Of a stretch of 29,765 nt of DNA, positions 1 through 10,814 are shown piece after piece. This DNA is from Hypsibius dujardini. Its lineage: Eukaryota > Tardigrada > Eutardigrada > Parachela > Hypsibiidae. Every line of letters starts with the position of its first letter. Position 1 is the stretch's first letter. A program made the position numbers and the translations under genes. The notes beneath the pieces are model-generated. The model worked only from the letters and a program-made list of their open reading frames with translations, searched no databases and was not told the DNA's origin. Where the stretch lies: contig LRSR01008650.1 in assembly GCA_001579985.1 (NCBI GenBank), forward strand, positions 1 to 29,765. Reading direction: 5' to 3'.

Positions 1-947
1 TGTGCATGTTGGTGGAAAAAAACTGCGTATGTGTGTGTAGACTATTCAGAGCAATAACTCATTTTTCTGAAGGGCAATAAATCACATTCATGATGCCCGG
101 AGATTGGCAGATGATTTATCACTATTCGAGCCTATAGTTGGAAGTACGGGTACACATTGCGTACAGGACAAGTCAACACACACACATACACGGACGGTGA
201 CTGATGACGGACAAACCGGCCTCCTTGTTGGCATTTTGTCGAGTCTGATTTGCCCGTTATTAGTGGAGCGGCTCCCATTGGTCGAGCTCAACTGTTGAGC
301 TTCATTGTTTTGTGAACTCAACCTGCTCAGGATGGAAGTGCAAGCGAAGACTCGTAATTGATCATTAATTAACGATTCATCATCACTTGCTCCTTCCAGT
401 GCATAAATCAATTAATCAGTAGAATGAAGTTTCACCGGCAAATCGCTTCTAATTTATACACCCTCTAAATCTAAACAATTCATTACGGGTGTGAATTGTT
501 TTCCTGTGGCACTATACACTTTAATACAAAAAAGGTACATTTCTATGTCGAGTGATTAGAAAGTGACTTTTCATAATGAGTCATCGAGTGAACGCAACAT
601 ACAATATACAAAATGCACAAGAATTCCCCCTCCGATCAGCTTTTTATTTATGAATTTTTCCTATATAGTATGAGACATTACAGTGTAGTACTGGTTCAGC
701 AGACTCGACGCGGTGCTCTTAAACTTTGACATGTCTTTACTCAAGAGCCACTTCTCTTTCAAGCTGTCAATTTTCAGACCAGTTGTTGCTTGTTGTTGCT
801 AATCATATGAACTGACGACACACTGTCTAACCGAGAGGCAGACTGTTCCAACCTTATTTCAGCGCGCAGGCGGCACACGGCGATGACAAAGGCTGTATTT
901 CAGCCGGGATATTTGACTAAAATAATATTTGAATTTAGAGTTATACA

Positions 948-1102
948 GTGTGTGTATGTGTATGCGTGCGAGTGTGTCTGTGTCTGTGTCTGTGTGTGCC
1001 TGTGTGCGTGTGCGAGTGTGTCTGTCTGTGCCTGTGTCTGTGCCTGTGTGTGTGTGCGTGTGTGTGTGTGTGTGTGTATGTGTGTGTGTGTGTGTGTGTT
1101 TG
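948..1102. repeat. (TG)n microsatellite, interrupted
   Basis: About 155 bp of TG dinucleotides broken by TC, CC and CG variants, with purer (GTGTGT) tracts at the right-hand end. The apparent Cys/Val-rich reading frames across it are translation of the repeat and not a gene. Confidence 0.95.
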
Positions 1103-1900
1103 TAAGTCGTGCTGCCGGCTATTTGCCGCGGAGATTTAAAATTTGGCGACCCCCACAGTAGAAACCGGTTGAAAACACGGCGTGGCGGCCTTGGTACTGG
1201 ACTGGTTTTTCAGCACTGCCAACTGTAATGTTAAGAAAATTTCCTCCCCTCATGGCTCATTCTCAACATCCCGTGGGAAAGGCTTATATACCTGAAAGTT
1301 TGCTGTAGTAACTAACAAGTTGTCCCAAGGGATCGGGGTGGCGGCCTTTGGCCAGAAAGTAGACACGAGTCTACTCGTACACGGCTTACATGATTTCATT
1401 GTAATATATATTACTTTTCGAAATATTCGATGCACCAGAAAATAATTCGATTATGTATACCGTAATTATAATTAGTAGTTTTAGTCACATTGTAAGACAA
1501 AAATTGTACGCTTTTATTTAATTCTGTAAATTTGTAGGATAATGGTTAACTGGCAGCAAAAGGCAAGTCCTTGTGAACTTAAGTGACATGGACTCAGTGG
1601 CTTCCGGGTACCTTTAACATTTTTTTGGACCACGGTAGAGAGGAAACGCTTGAGGTATTTTTAGTGTTAAGTTTGACGACAGCGGACTAATTTTGCGGCT
1701 ATGTATCGGAGCGTTATCTTCGACAGATAAATAAGTAAATAAATAAATACTTTTAATTGATTTGAGACGCCTAAATTCGGTGTTCCTCTATATTTTGCAA
1801 CAAGTCGGCAATTATCATTTGATTGAGTTATACATACAGCATGTAATTCATTTAGTTGCCTTTTTTGATTTCAGCAAACTACATGTCTGCAATACACAGA

Positions 1901-2104
1901 CATATATAAAAGTGTATGTCTATATGTCTATATGTCTAAATGTCTGTATGTCTGTATACAGATGTATGTCTATATGTCTGTATACAGATGTATGTCTATA
2001 TGTCTGTATGTCTGTATGTCTGTATACAGATGTATGCCTATATGTCTGTATGTCTGTATACAGATGTATGCCTATATGTCTGTATACAGATGTATGTCTG
2101 AGAC
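1901..2104. repeat. TATGTCTG / TGTATACAGATG minisatellite
   Basis: An array of TATGTCTG octamers alternating with the block TGTATACAGATG, which contains the 8-bp palindrome TGTATACA. The block recurs at least five times, giving higher-order units of roughly 18-40 bp. The open frame through it is a by-product of the repeat. Confidence 0.9.
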
Positions 2105-4052
2105 TATATAGCTGTATAGTTAGTTATTAGTTGCATGAGGAGTCAGAATCACCGGCCGGCCGCTGCTCTTTAGGATTTGCTGTTATGTTATCAAAGAACC
2201 GACAAGCTGACATGGTGTAATGATAGTCTTTTGTCAAGCGTCAAGCACAATACCCCATGCGCACCGCAGAATACATGAATGTAATTTTGCAGTGAAAGGT
2301 GAAAAGAGTAGACCACTGGGGCCGCGGAGAGCGTCGATATGGGAACAGCAGTGTAATTTCCAGCTCAGTCAGTCAGCCTGTGAAAAGAGAGAATAAAGAC
2401 CCACTGCTTGTTTTGAATGCGTGTGTGTATGTATCACTTAAATCGCAAAGCCATACAGTGGCACTCAAAAGCGGCCAACTAAACGAAGATGGATCGTTCC
2501 TGTCTCCTGTCCATTCTTCTCTCCCATACATATTATTGTGGAGCTCCAAAGTCCCCCTCTCCGTTCCATTTCAAAAGCGCCCAAAGTTGTCGACTCAGCC
2601 TGATCTGTGTACACTTTCCTATACTTGCATATATTTATCGTGGGCAACAATAAATAAATAAATAAATATATATATATGTGGATGTGTGTTTGTGCATGTT
2701 CCTTTTCTTCGTTTCCCAGGAAATGGGGACACTTGCGAGGGATGAGAGAGGTTGCGAGTTGACGCGGGAGCTAAAAGAGTCGACCACGCACTGTGTGTCG
2801 CACTGGGAGGCCTCGTTTCGTTATGCTTGGTCGCTGGTGTGTCGCAAGTCCTCGAACTGTAGAACGACATGTACTGAACAGTTCGGCCGCGACCTTTTCA
2901 AAGAACACTGCAATCTCACACTACCAGAAAAAATTATCATCCTGGCCTTAAAGCAGCATTTCGGAGCATGTCTCCTTCTACAGCTGTTCTATTTGTTCCT
3001 CGTTTTCGTTCTATTTTGAGATCGAAATTATTAGAAGCAAGGTTATATAATTACAAGCATTGATCAAAGACTTAGAACTGCGGTTGACCTTGAATTTTGG
3101 TTAACCTAAGGATAAACTCGTTCACCCACAGTTCACCTAATTATTTTAGGCTTGGAACAATCGACCATGCAGTCGTAAATATCGCAACTGATTGTGAGCT
3201 GTTTGGCATTACTTTCTTGGGTTTTTTTTTGTTATTGCGTTTGAGCGCTGAAACACGACGTCATGTGAATTTTGTGCGCTGACTGTCAGCAGGACGTCTT
3301 AAATACAGTATGAGCGTGCAAACTGGGCCGAGCCTTCTTGTGGAGCACTCTCTCTGCGTCTTCGATCGGGATGTCTTTCACAAATTCTGACATTTACTCG
3401 AGGCTGCCTCAGATATTCCACTGTGAAAAGGATGACGGATGAGACCGTCGAACACATCCGACTGGCGGAGTAAAGCCCGGGCGCATGCAATTCTCGGTGG
3501 GCGACGGAGAATCGACCGCTTGTGTATGCACTGACGCCAGAACAGCCGACACACTTAGAAGCCGGAACAGCCGACACACGTAGCAGTTGTTCGATATCGG
3601 TTGCGGATATTTCCGAAAAACCCCGCACATTTTTCGCTCGTACATTTTCTTTGTGGCTCTACGACCCAGAACACGGTTGTATTCGAATAATATTTTGAAC
3701 TGGTAAGCCGGTGGATTGATTTACTGGTAGGTAGGTAGTTCGTCAGCTTTTTCGACTCATCATCAGTCGCGGACCTACCGGAAAGCGACGCTCCGAGATG
3801 GCCGTTTATCGAGGAATGTACAGGCGATAATGATCAGGATAAACATACCCCTCGATAGAATGGCGCGTTGAGCTGGAATATCGGATCTCGCTCAGCGGGT
3901 GTTCCCCTCGCGGCGGGGCCACTCTTTCGATACAATCGAAATGTATACGTGCATTTAGCCATTTCCTGCCTATCTAATTCACTCTATGAGCGTGTACTGC
4001 AGTTTGACAAACCAACAAATAGACATGGTCTGTTTTTATTACATATTCATTT

Positions 4053-4088
4053 ATTATTGTTACTGTTATTATTATTATTATTACTAAT

Positions 4089-4132
<44 letters not shown>

Positions 4133-4206
4133 TACTATTACTATTACTATTATTACTATTACTATTACTATTACTGTTACTATTATTATTATTATTATTA
4201 TTATAA
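4053..4206. repeat. (ATT/ACT)n trinucleotide microsatellite
   Basis: About 150 bp of TTA/CTA triplets. It produces a poly-Leu frame on plus and a poly-Asn/Ser frame on minus, neither of which is credible as a gene. Confidence 0.95.
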
Positions 4207-4936
4207 TTTTTATAATTTTTATTACATATAAATTTGCAGTACCTAGTACCGTCTATGGTCACTCTGAGCATACGTGATGCATAGAAAGACTCCTTGGGAG
4301 TCTTCTACTCACCCGGTTTGAATTGTAGATATAATTGGAAAGTGCATACAAGAAATAGTGAATGTTTCGGGCATAGTGTGTGCACTAACGGAATATTGCA
4401 CATTTTCACCTCTCAAAAAGTGGAGGTTTATACGAAAAAGTGAAGGTTTGAACAGTAATCACCACTGCCCACATGGTTCAGTTTACTTGAAGTTATTACA
4501 CTTTTAAGATTAATTTTGTAGAAGATGTAAAAGTGTTGTGTCTCTTCGATCGGCTGAATTACAAAGGTTAATATGCCAGATTTAATCAAAGACTCAACTC
4601 AGCAGGTGAAAGTGACTTTTTCTGTTTCCAGACAAGTGACCGCGCGACGGCGTCCCGCAGCGCCGAGTGGGGCTGGAGGGTGTATCCGTGCGGCGGCCCG
4701 TTAAGGTGTAGTGGTATCGCTTTCACAGCACGTCTGCCCGTCTTCTTGCCCACCTTTTCGGCTTTTCACCTCTCTTGACTTCTCTCCCCCCTTCCCCGCG
4801 TTCTCCTCGCACTTAAATGAGCTGGAGGTATTAAGTGAAATTTAGCGAAATGGAGAAAGGGAGGATTAACGCCGATAATTGTAATACTGCTTTAAGCGGT
4901 TGACAATACACACAGACAATGATAGCCCTGTTGAGT

Positions 4937-4980
4937 GACTGCCTGTGAGGACTTGACTGACTGCCTGTGAGGACTTGACT
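4937..4980. repeat. 22-bp direct tandem duplication
   Basis: Two identical copies of a 22-bp unit beginning GACTGCCTGTGAGG, followed by a partial third (GACTGG) and a short CCGT repeat. The identity suggests a recent duplication. Confidence 0.85.
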
Positions 4981-5646
4981 GACTGGCCGTCCGTCCGTCG
5001 CCTCACTTGACTGAACCATGAAGCAGCGCGGCACCCCCAGCGGCATCACACTGGGGATAATGCTTTAATAAGCGGCCAAAGCATAATGGACGATTGACAT
5101 GTCTGTGTGCCTGTTAAATGTGTCCCTGCAGCCGCGTTTGTTGTGGCACGAACGAATGAACCTTCATAATGGATACACACACCAAACAGGTGATTTCGCT
5201 TTTCTTTACTTTTCTGCATTTTCACATGTCCATCAGAGAACTTCCATTGTCCCGGCAGCAGACACACCAGTCTTGCGTGAATCCTTTCCTATATTTTTCG
5301 CATTCCCATGCGCGTGTGCGAATTGTCAGCTGCGACGGCGGAGCCGAAAATTCTCACCCCGGAAGTTAAACTTGTTCAAAAAAATAACCCGCAAATAACT
5401 GCACAAGTTGCGGAAAGGGCAAATCTCCGTCCGTGCGGCCGGCCAGTCATGGGTGGGATGCGGTGTGCTTTCGTCTCGAGTGGCGGGGTCTATTGAGAAG
5501 AGTGTTAATCGGATTACGGTGTCTGGGTGTGCAGAGGATGTTTCTATATAACTGACCTCCTCCTCCCCCCCCCCTAATGCAGTGGCCAAAAGCCTATTAG
5601 AAGGACAATGCCAAGTAGCTAAGCCAAAGATTACACACGCGCTGCC

Positions 5647-5647
<1 letters not shown>

Positions 5648-5702
<55 letters not shown>

Positions 5703-5727
5703 TTCTTTCTCTCTCTCTCTCTCTTTC
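5648..5727. repeat. (CT)n/(CTTT)n microsatellite
   Basis: A pyrimidine tract of CT dinucleotides with regular TTT interruptions. On minus it reads as an Arg/Glu-rich frame, which is an artefact of the (GA)n strand. Confidence 0.95.
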
Positions 5728-6527
5728 CGCCGTCCCGGCGCAAAGTAAACTGATCTGACCTGTCCTTGCGGTCTACAATTGTGATTGGGATCAGTATCAG
5801 CTTCCGGTGCCTAATGATGATGCGAATCGTCCAATAACTGAATAATTGCAAACATCGAAGAAGGAAAATTGTTTAATTAGCGAAAATGTGGAATCACTCT
5901 TTACTTTGAATATTCACGCCAATGTTTCCCCATTTTATATCACCCAGCATTGATAAACCTGTAATTCGTACAGCACATGGTTCGGAGGGTGCCATGTTGC
6001 GAAGGATGGCTTAAGGCGCGGAACGCCATGTGGGTCTCGCCCTGTTCGAAGAACCCAACACGCACAAGTAGTCCGTCAAATGTTCATTCGAGTAGTTGGC
6101 GCAGTTGGTGGCATGAAGACGGATGTGATGGTGGATAAGAATACGCAATCGAGATCCAAACTGGCGCAGAGAGGGACGAGTACAATTGCAAGCAATAACC
6201 GACAGGTGGCGCTGTAGAAACCAGCAATACACGGTGGGAATGGATGTCCGACGATGGATTTTTTCACGCACATGAAATTATGAGTAAAATACATAAGACT
6301 GCCCGGTCAAGTAGTTTGTGAGCGGCGAATAACGAATAATAATAACACATCCTTGCCTTGCTGATCGGACGGGAAAAAGAAGGTCTACCACAGTTACCTT
6401 AACCCGAAAAACGTGCTTGAAAACAGCCCCTAACTATTCTAACAAGCAAAGTGCGTCACGTCGGTCAGAAAATGGTTGACTGAGATTTATCTAGCACACT
6501 AACACACTAGTCGAATCGTCGCCGTAC

Positions 6528-9417
6528 TTTGCAAATTCATCGAGCGAAATTCCCATTGATCCTCTCGGTGTTTGAGAACTTCCGATCCATTTAACTTCCA
6601 CCACGAATGTGAGTTGACGCTTCTAACGTAGATGGAACATGTTACACACGTGGCAAAAGGCTTGCGCTAACCGAGTTAAGCCATTACACTCGTTGTATGG
6701 CTATTATACACAGCCATCGAGTTAAAGTGCTGGATTCGGTCAGCGCAAGGTTTTTGCCACGTGTTTAGTATTAGGTAGAGCCGGTAAGGATTCGCTGAGG
6801 CGCATCACACAGCTGATTACCTTATGGTAATTCTTTGTATCAGGCAGGACAGGCAAACGAGGAGGAGCAGCGTGCATATCGTAACGAGTGCGTAAATCGT
6901 ACTTCCGTTCTTTGCTGGAATCGTGAACGCCCCGACACTTATTTTTCACACTTTGAAACGTAAAGTAAGCGACAGAATAAAGTTGAATGGAGGGTCCGAG
7001 CGATGGACAAATGGGGCGGGACAAGGGGTCAGATAAACACAATCAGTAAATCAATCAGCAAAGCTTGTTTTGTGGTCACTTTAAATCGTTTTAAAGTCAC
7101 TGGTTGATTAGTTGATTGCGTTTAACTAACCCCCTGCCCCACCCCCTTTGCCCATCCCTCGGACCCTCCATTCAACTTTTTTCCTGTCGCTTACTGTAAG
7201 TTACAGTACAACAAAGGCATAGCCCAACGTACTGTAGCAGATGGAATTCTGGCCAAGAAAGCCGCACAGCGGCTCATTTCGGGGAGGAGATCCGTTTTGC
7301 CAGTGTAAATCGAGTAAATCAATCAGGGTGCCGTTGTGCGAATACTGAACTGCAACCGTCTAGCCACAAGATATCAACAATAAATGCAGTTTGTTGTTGT
7401 ATTTATCTTCGGTTCTCGATTGACCCTTCTGGTCACATACCGTTAAGCTTATGGACACTGCAGCGGAGTTCCGGCGGAATTGTCGAAGAACCAGGTTGAC
7501 CCTTGGCTCACCGACCTCGTCAATATAGACATCAGACACACTTGTTTCAAAACGACGGTGCAGGAACCTTCGAGCGAACCCTGCCCCGTCTGAAGGATCA
7601 AACTCCGGAGTGTTGTTCATGCTTTCCTGGAGAACCTGCCCAAATATCTCCAGTGCTGCATGGGAAGCGTAGGTCAATGGAGTGGCCTGGGTGTATTTTA
7701 AAAAACAAGATTAGTAAAAACGATCGTTCGTTAGAGCCTGCAGCGGGAAGTCACTGGGGAGATTGGTTCCTGATTACCCGTTCCTTTTCAGGCGGTGTAT
7801 AGTTGAACAGTTGCTGTGCTTTGATCCTCCACACGGCTTCCAAGTACTGACCTTCCGCTTTAATGGTGTTGACTGACTTGCCCAAACTGATTACCAGCAA
7901 CGATTTTAACGCTTCGTTGAGGTTCTATATACGAGTATTAAAGTCACTGGCTTCACCTTAACACCAGACTGACTTTCGGCCTTTTGCTTACTCACCTTGC
8001 TACTGTTATTGGGATCGTAATTCATCCACAAAAAGTTTCCCGACAATATATTGTGAAAAGTGTCGAGCGCGACGTATACCTGGAATATAATTAATCAGAA
8101 GGTGTGCGAAGCAGAATTGTATGTATAAGAACCATAGATAACTAAACTGGGATGCGAATGGCGGCAAGAATGTTGTTGACCACTTACATAGTCGCCCGTG
8201 GTCATGTTCTCCAGAAAAGCTTGTGCCTTTATCGAACAAATGAATCAGTCAGTTCAGGTTGACCACTCAGTGTCAGTGGCGCAAAAAGGCGTGACTTTAC
8301 TAGTAGATTTTTCGCATCGCATGACCAAAAAAGACACAAACTGAAAAGAAATTAAGAAAGTTATGCGAAGTCCTGGAACAATTGAAGTTCCTGTGAATCG
8401 TGTGGTCAGAGGTGATCCGCAGTAACTTTATCAATCACTACGTACTTCTACTGACCGTCCGAAAGTCGTTCAATACAGACGTGTAGTTCGCATCCTGCGT
8501 CGAATTTATGGTCCGAAATGTGCCCTGATTGCCGGCACGTGACTGGAAACTTTGGAAGACACTCTTGCAGAGCGCCGAGTAGAATGGATTGGCTGAATCG
8601 TCATTGATGAAGTAGACCGTGGTCCAATTGTGACGCCGGAAAAGAGCGTGATACAGTTGATGGAAATTATTTCCTGCTGCTGGGGTGGTTGAAATCCATG
8701 TCGGTGACATGGATTTTGTGCGTATGACCGGATCCGCATAGACACTGCAACGGTCAGGCGGCACGATTGGTGGAACAATTTCCGGATTCGTGGGCATTCC
8801 TAGTACGACTAACCTAGTCACTAAATAGACTAGTCACTAACCTGGTGATATAAAGAACGTTCCAGAGAGCCACGAGACGGTTTGTGAAGGCGGCATCTAT
8901 GCATCCTGCATTGGAAATTAATCATTGAATGCATTAAATACAGCTGTGGCACGATTTCTCGACGAAAAACGTTAATCGGCACACCGGCATAACATGTGTT
9001 CTGATGAACGTTTTTCGTCGAGAAATCGTGCCGCGGCTGTATATGTCGAGCGTGGAGTATGCATTTCCTACCGGGAACAATGAAAACCGTCATGTTGGGA
9101 GACGCTGCTCTGTCGTAAAAGTATCTCCCAGTCATGTCGTCGCAGCTGGCTGAGAGATCCAAGCAGTTTTTAATCGCCCGATTATACAGAAATGTATGTC
9201 TGAATTGGACGCTGTCTGCGAAAGTCCGCCGCAGGTTCTCCACTCCAGTTTCAAAGGCGGGACCCGTGTACAGGAGCGAACTGGTGGCCGTCGGCCATAC
9301 AAACCCAAGAGTAATTATATCCACGCTGAATTTCGAACTATTTCTGCCATATATCATACGGAGAATGCAGACGATAATAGTACCCGTAAACAGTTCTTTG
9401 CCCCGACCATAACGCAT
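6528..9417 (-). CDS. ANF-receptor-domain membrane receptor (natriuretic receptor / receptor guanylate cyclase type), 3' end not found
   Basis: Predicted single-pass receptor with a periplasmic-binding-protein-like ligand-binding ectodomain. Exons read on minus, high to low: 9417-9072, 8905-8842, 8813-8446, 8340-8301, 8226-8188, 8079-7996, 7924-7778, 7686-7441, 7344-7233, 6914-6821 and perhaps 6622-6528. The ATG at 9417 gives a hydrophobic signal segment (TGTIIVCILRMIYG). Family hallmarks are VPGCIDAAFTNRLVALWNV, HNWTTVYFIND, RICVFFGHAMRKIY, ENMTTGDYVYVALDTFHNIL, TPLTYASHAALEIFGQV, then a juxtamembrane block LHWQNGSPPRNEPLCGF and a helix around YALVTICTLLLLVCLSCL. Most junctions keep phase. 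Two are odd: a 28-nt gap between exons 2 and 3, and exon 4 to 5, which meets a TAG. Introns carry fold-back repeats. I found no kinase-homology or cyclase domain, so it may be truncated, a clearance-type receptor, decayed, or have exons I missed. The last exon is weak. Confidence 0.72.
6645..6764. repeat. Fold-back element with about 32-bp imperfect arms
   Basis: Arms at 6645-6676 and 6733-6764 start with ACACGTGGCAAAA and share CTTGCGCT and ACCGA. The loop holds a smaller hairpin (ATGGCT near 6697 pairing with AGCCAT near 6717). It lies in the intron after the transmembrane exon of the receptor gene. Size and form suit a MITE-like element; I see no clear target-site duplication. Confidence 0.75.
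6964..7195. repeat. 232-bp near-complete fold-back element
   Basis: The left arm, from AGTAAGCGACAG at 6964, pairs with the right arm, ending CTGTCGCTTACT at 7195. Pairing continues with mismatches almost to the centre near 7083, where GTCACTTTAAA meets TTTAAAGTCAC. The element lies in the receptor intron between the juxtamembrane exon (7233-7344) and the transmembrane exon (6821-6914). The form is that of a palindromic MITE. Its arms contain AATGGAGGGTCCGA, also found in another fold-back near 10.9 kb. Confidence 0.85.
8814..8841 (-). other. Apparent 28-nt intron (or insertion) in the receptor gene
   Basis: On minus the segment begins GTTAGTGAC and ends GTGACTAG, so it has GT-AG ends. Removing it joins ...LYIT to RLVVLGMPTNPEIV in frame; keeping it brings an in-frame stop. 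It is built from a repeated GTGACTAG motif. It could be an ultrashort intron or a recent insertion that breaks the gene. Confidence 0.55.
8939..9041. repeat. Intronic hairpin: 35-bp arms, 33-nt loop
   Basis: Arms 8939-8973 and 9007-9041 are inverted copies with only two mismatches and share a 24-bp perfect stem core (GCACGATTTCTCGACG and its continuation). The hairpin fills much of the 166-nt first intron (8906-9071) of the receptor gene. It may be a small MITE or a precursor-like RNA hairpin; sequence alone cannot decide. Confidence 0.9.
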
Positions 9418-10305
9418 TCTACTGAAGTTGAACTGTACTCGTAACATGCAGACAACTAAAATTGTTCTCAATATTTCACGGAGATGAACCTGTAGTGTAC
9501 CTGTAGTACCAGCTACTGTAGCTGAAGAACCCGTGGTGTCATCAACGAACCGTGACGCTGTGACCAATTTCCAACCCCGAGATCATCCCAAGAGGACCCG
9601 GACCCCAAAGGTAGGGCCCATTAATTCCACCACCGAAATAACGCGCACTGTCGGCTGCTAATCATCTACGTTTTCCCCACTTATGCAGGAAATGCGTCTT
9701 TGAAATGTGATAATAGGGATACCGGGACGTGCTTTTGCGTCTGCCTCTTATCGCCCATTTATTTTATTTTTTGAAATTCCCAAGTGAGATTAAAACCTCT
9801 TGGGTTGCATTCACATTCTTCTAACACACATTAAAACTATATAATCTCTAGATGTGGTTCTTAGAATAGCCATCATACTACAGGGTTTAACGCTTATATT
9901 TGCTCAACTTTGAATGGGTCTGCAAAATTGATTAGCGGCTAGAACCAATAAATTCTTTCAATATCTAATTATTATGTGAGTACAGCTAGACACAGAAAAC
10001 GGCTTCCCGAAACAAGACAAAAATAGATGGATCAGAGGAACGCCCACTAGTGGACGTCTTTTTGATACTTTCAGCTTAAAAAAGAAATCGAACCAAGCGT
10101 GATGCAGTCCCGTTTGCTTAGGTTGGTCGATTGCGGAATACTGTTTCCTATTTGTGGCATATTAATTTCTTAATCGAAACTCTTTTAAGATATTCTTTAG
10201 CGTTCATTTGGTAAGAAAGTGTTGCTGCCCTGAGCGGAGGTTGTTCTCCGGTTGCATTGCGACGTTAAGCATTAAAACCGACCAAACCAACCAAAAGATG
10301 TGCTT

Positions 10306-10641
10306 TCAAAAATATCTCACAAAGAATGTTGGCTGCTGACAGTTTTTTCTAAAACGAAACTTTTTGTACCCGCCAAATTCGGCCACAATCTGGCAGAAAC
10401 TATAAATGATACGCCTCGACCGTTCAATTTTTGCCTTGAGGACAAGTGGCTCTCCGAGGCTGGTTCCTTGGTCAAACCGCCTAGATTTCCCGCTAATTAT
10501 CTGTTTAATGGATACGGTTGTATTCGGACGAATCTCCGGCACCATGCTACCTGACATGCTGCGGTTGACTTGAACCGCTTCCTTCATTCCTGTGCAGATA
10601 CCTTTCGCGGTGCCTAAAGTAAAATAAAAGCGCCTAGTCAT
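10306..10641 (-). CDS. Doubtful 111-codon open frame
   Basis: An uninterrupted minus-strand frame with mixed amino-acid use, including the stretch MVPEIRPNTTVSIKQIISG, and no simple-repeat content. I do not recognise a family, there is no signal peptide or membrane helix, and no neighbouring exon clearly joins to it. It may be a single exon of an unseen gene, an old transposon fragment, or chance. Confidence 0.15.
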   Translation of the reverse strand: MTRRFYFTLGTAKGICTGMKEAVQVNRSMSGSMVPEIRPNTTVSIKQIISGKSRRFDQGTSLGEPLVLKAKIERSRRIIYSFCQIVAEFGGYKKFRFRKNCQQPTFFVRYF

Positions 10642-10814
10642 CCAAATCGCCCGGTCAACATCTTAATCTTTCCACTTTTTGTTACATCACATACATCACA
10701 TACATATGAGCTAGCATGGCATGTTCGCGTAGTGCGGCAGGGAAGTGCTGACGATTGAGATATCGACCAATGAGTGCCGTACAACGTACCCTCGCCGTCG
10801 TTCCTCATCCAGGT

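Larger units (their letters stand above)
1..6527. other. Long stretch without a recognised gene
   Basis: I find no convincing coding exon here on either strand. Open frames of 60-120 codons exist, but they lie over simple repeats (TG, TATGTCTG, ATT, CT) or have compositions with no family resemblance. The receptor gene on the minus strand may continue into the upper part (about 5.9-6.5 kb) with its cytoplasmic exons, but I could not identify kinase-homology or cyclase motifs. Repeats inside this stretch are listed separately. Confidence 0.6.

Noticed and set aside
883-1161. Cys/Val-rich open frames
   Set aside because: Direct translation of a (TG)n microsatellite.
2678-3019. 113-codon plus frame with several Cys and a hydrophobic C-terminus
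   Set aside because: It begins in an (AT)n/(TG)n tract, has no family resemblance and has overlapping frames of similar length on minus.
3868-4206. Poly-Leu frame on plus and poly-Asn frame on minus
   Set aside because: Both come from the ATT/ACT trinucleotide repeat.
4700-4760. tRNA-like box A (GGTGTAGTGGTATCG)
   Set aside because: No matching T-arm (GGTTCGA), anticodon stem or acceptor stem follows, so it is not a tRNA gene; at most it is an old tRNA-derived repeat fragment.
8949-9071. Coding reading of the hairpin region as part of the receptor
   Set aside because: The frame is open through it, but GTAGG at 9071 and GCAG at 8906 splice it out and restore the conserved VPGCIDAAFTNR block.
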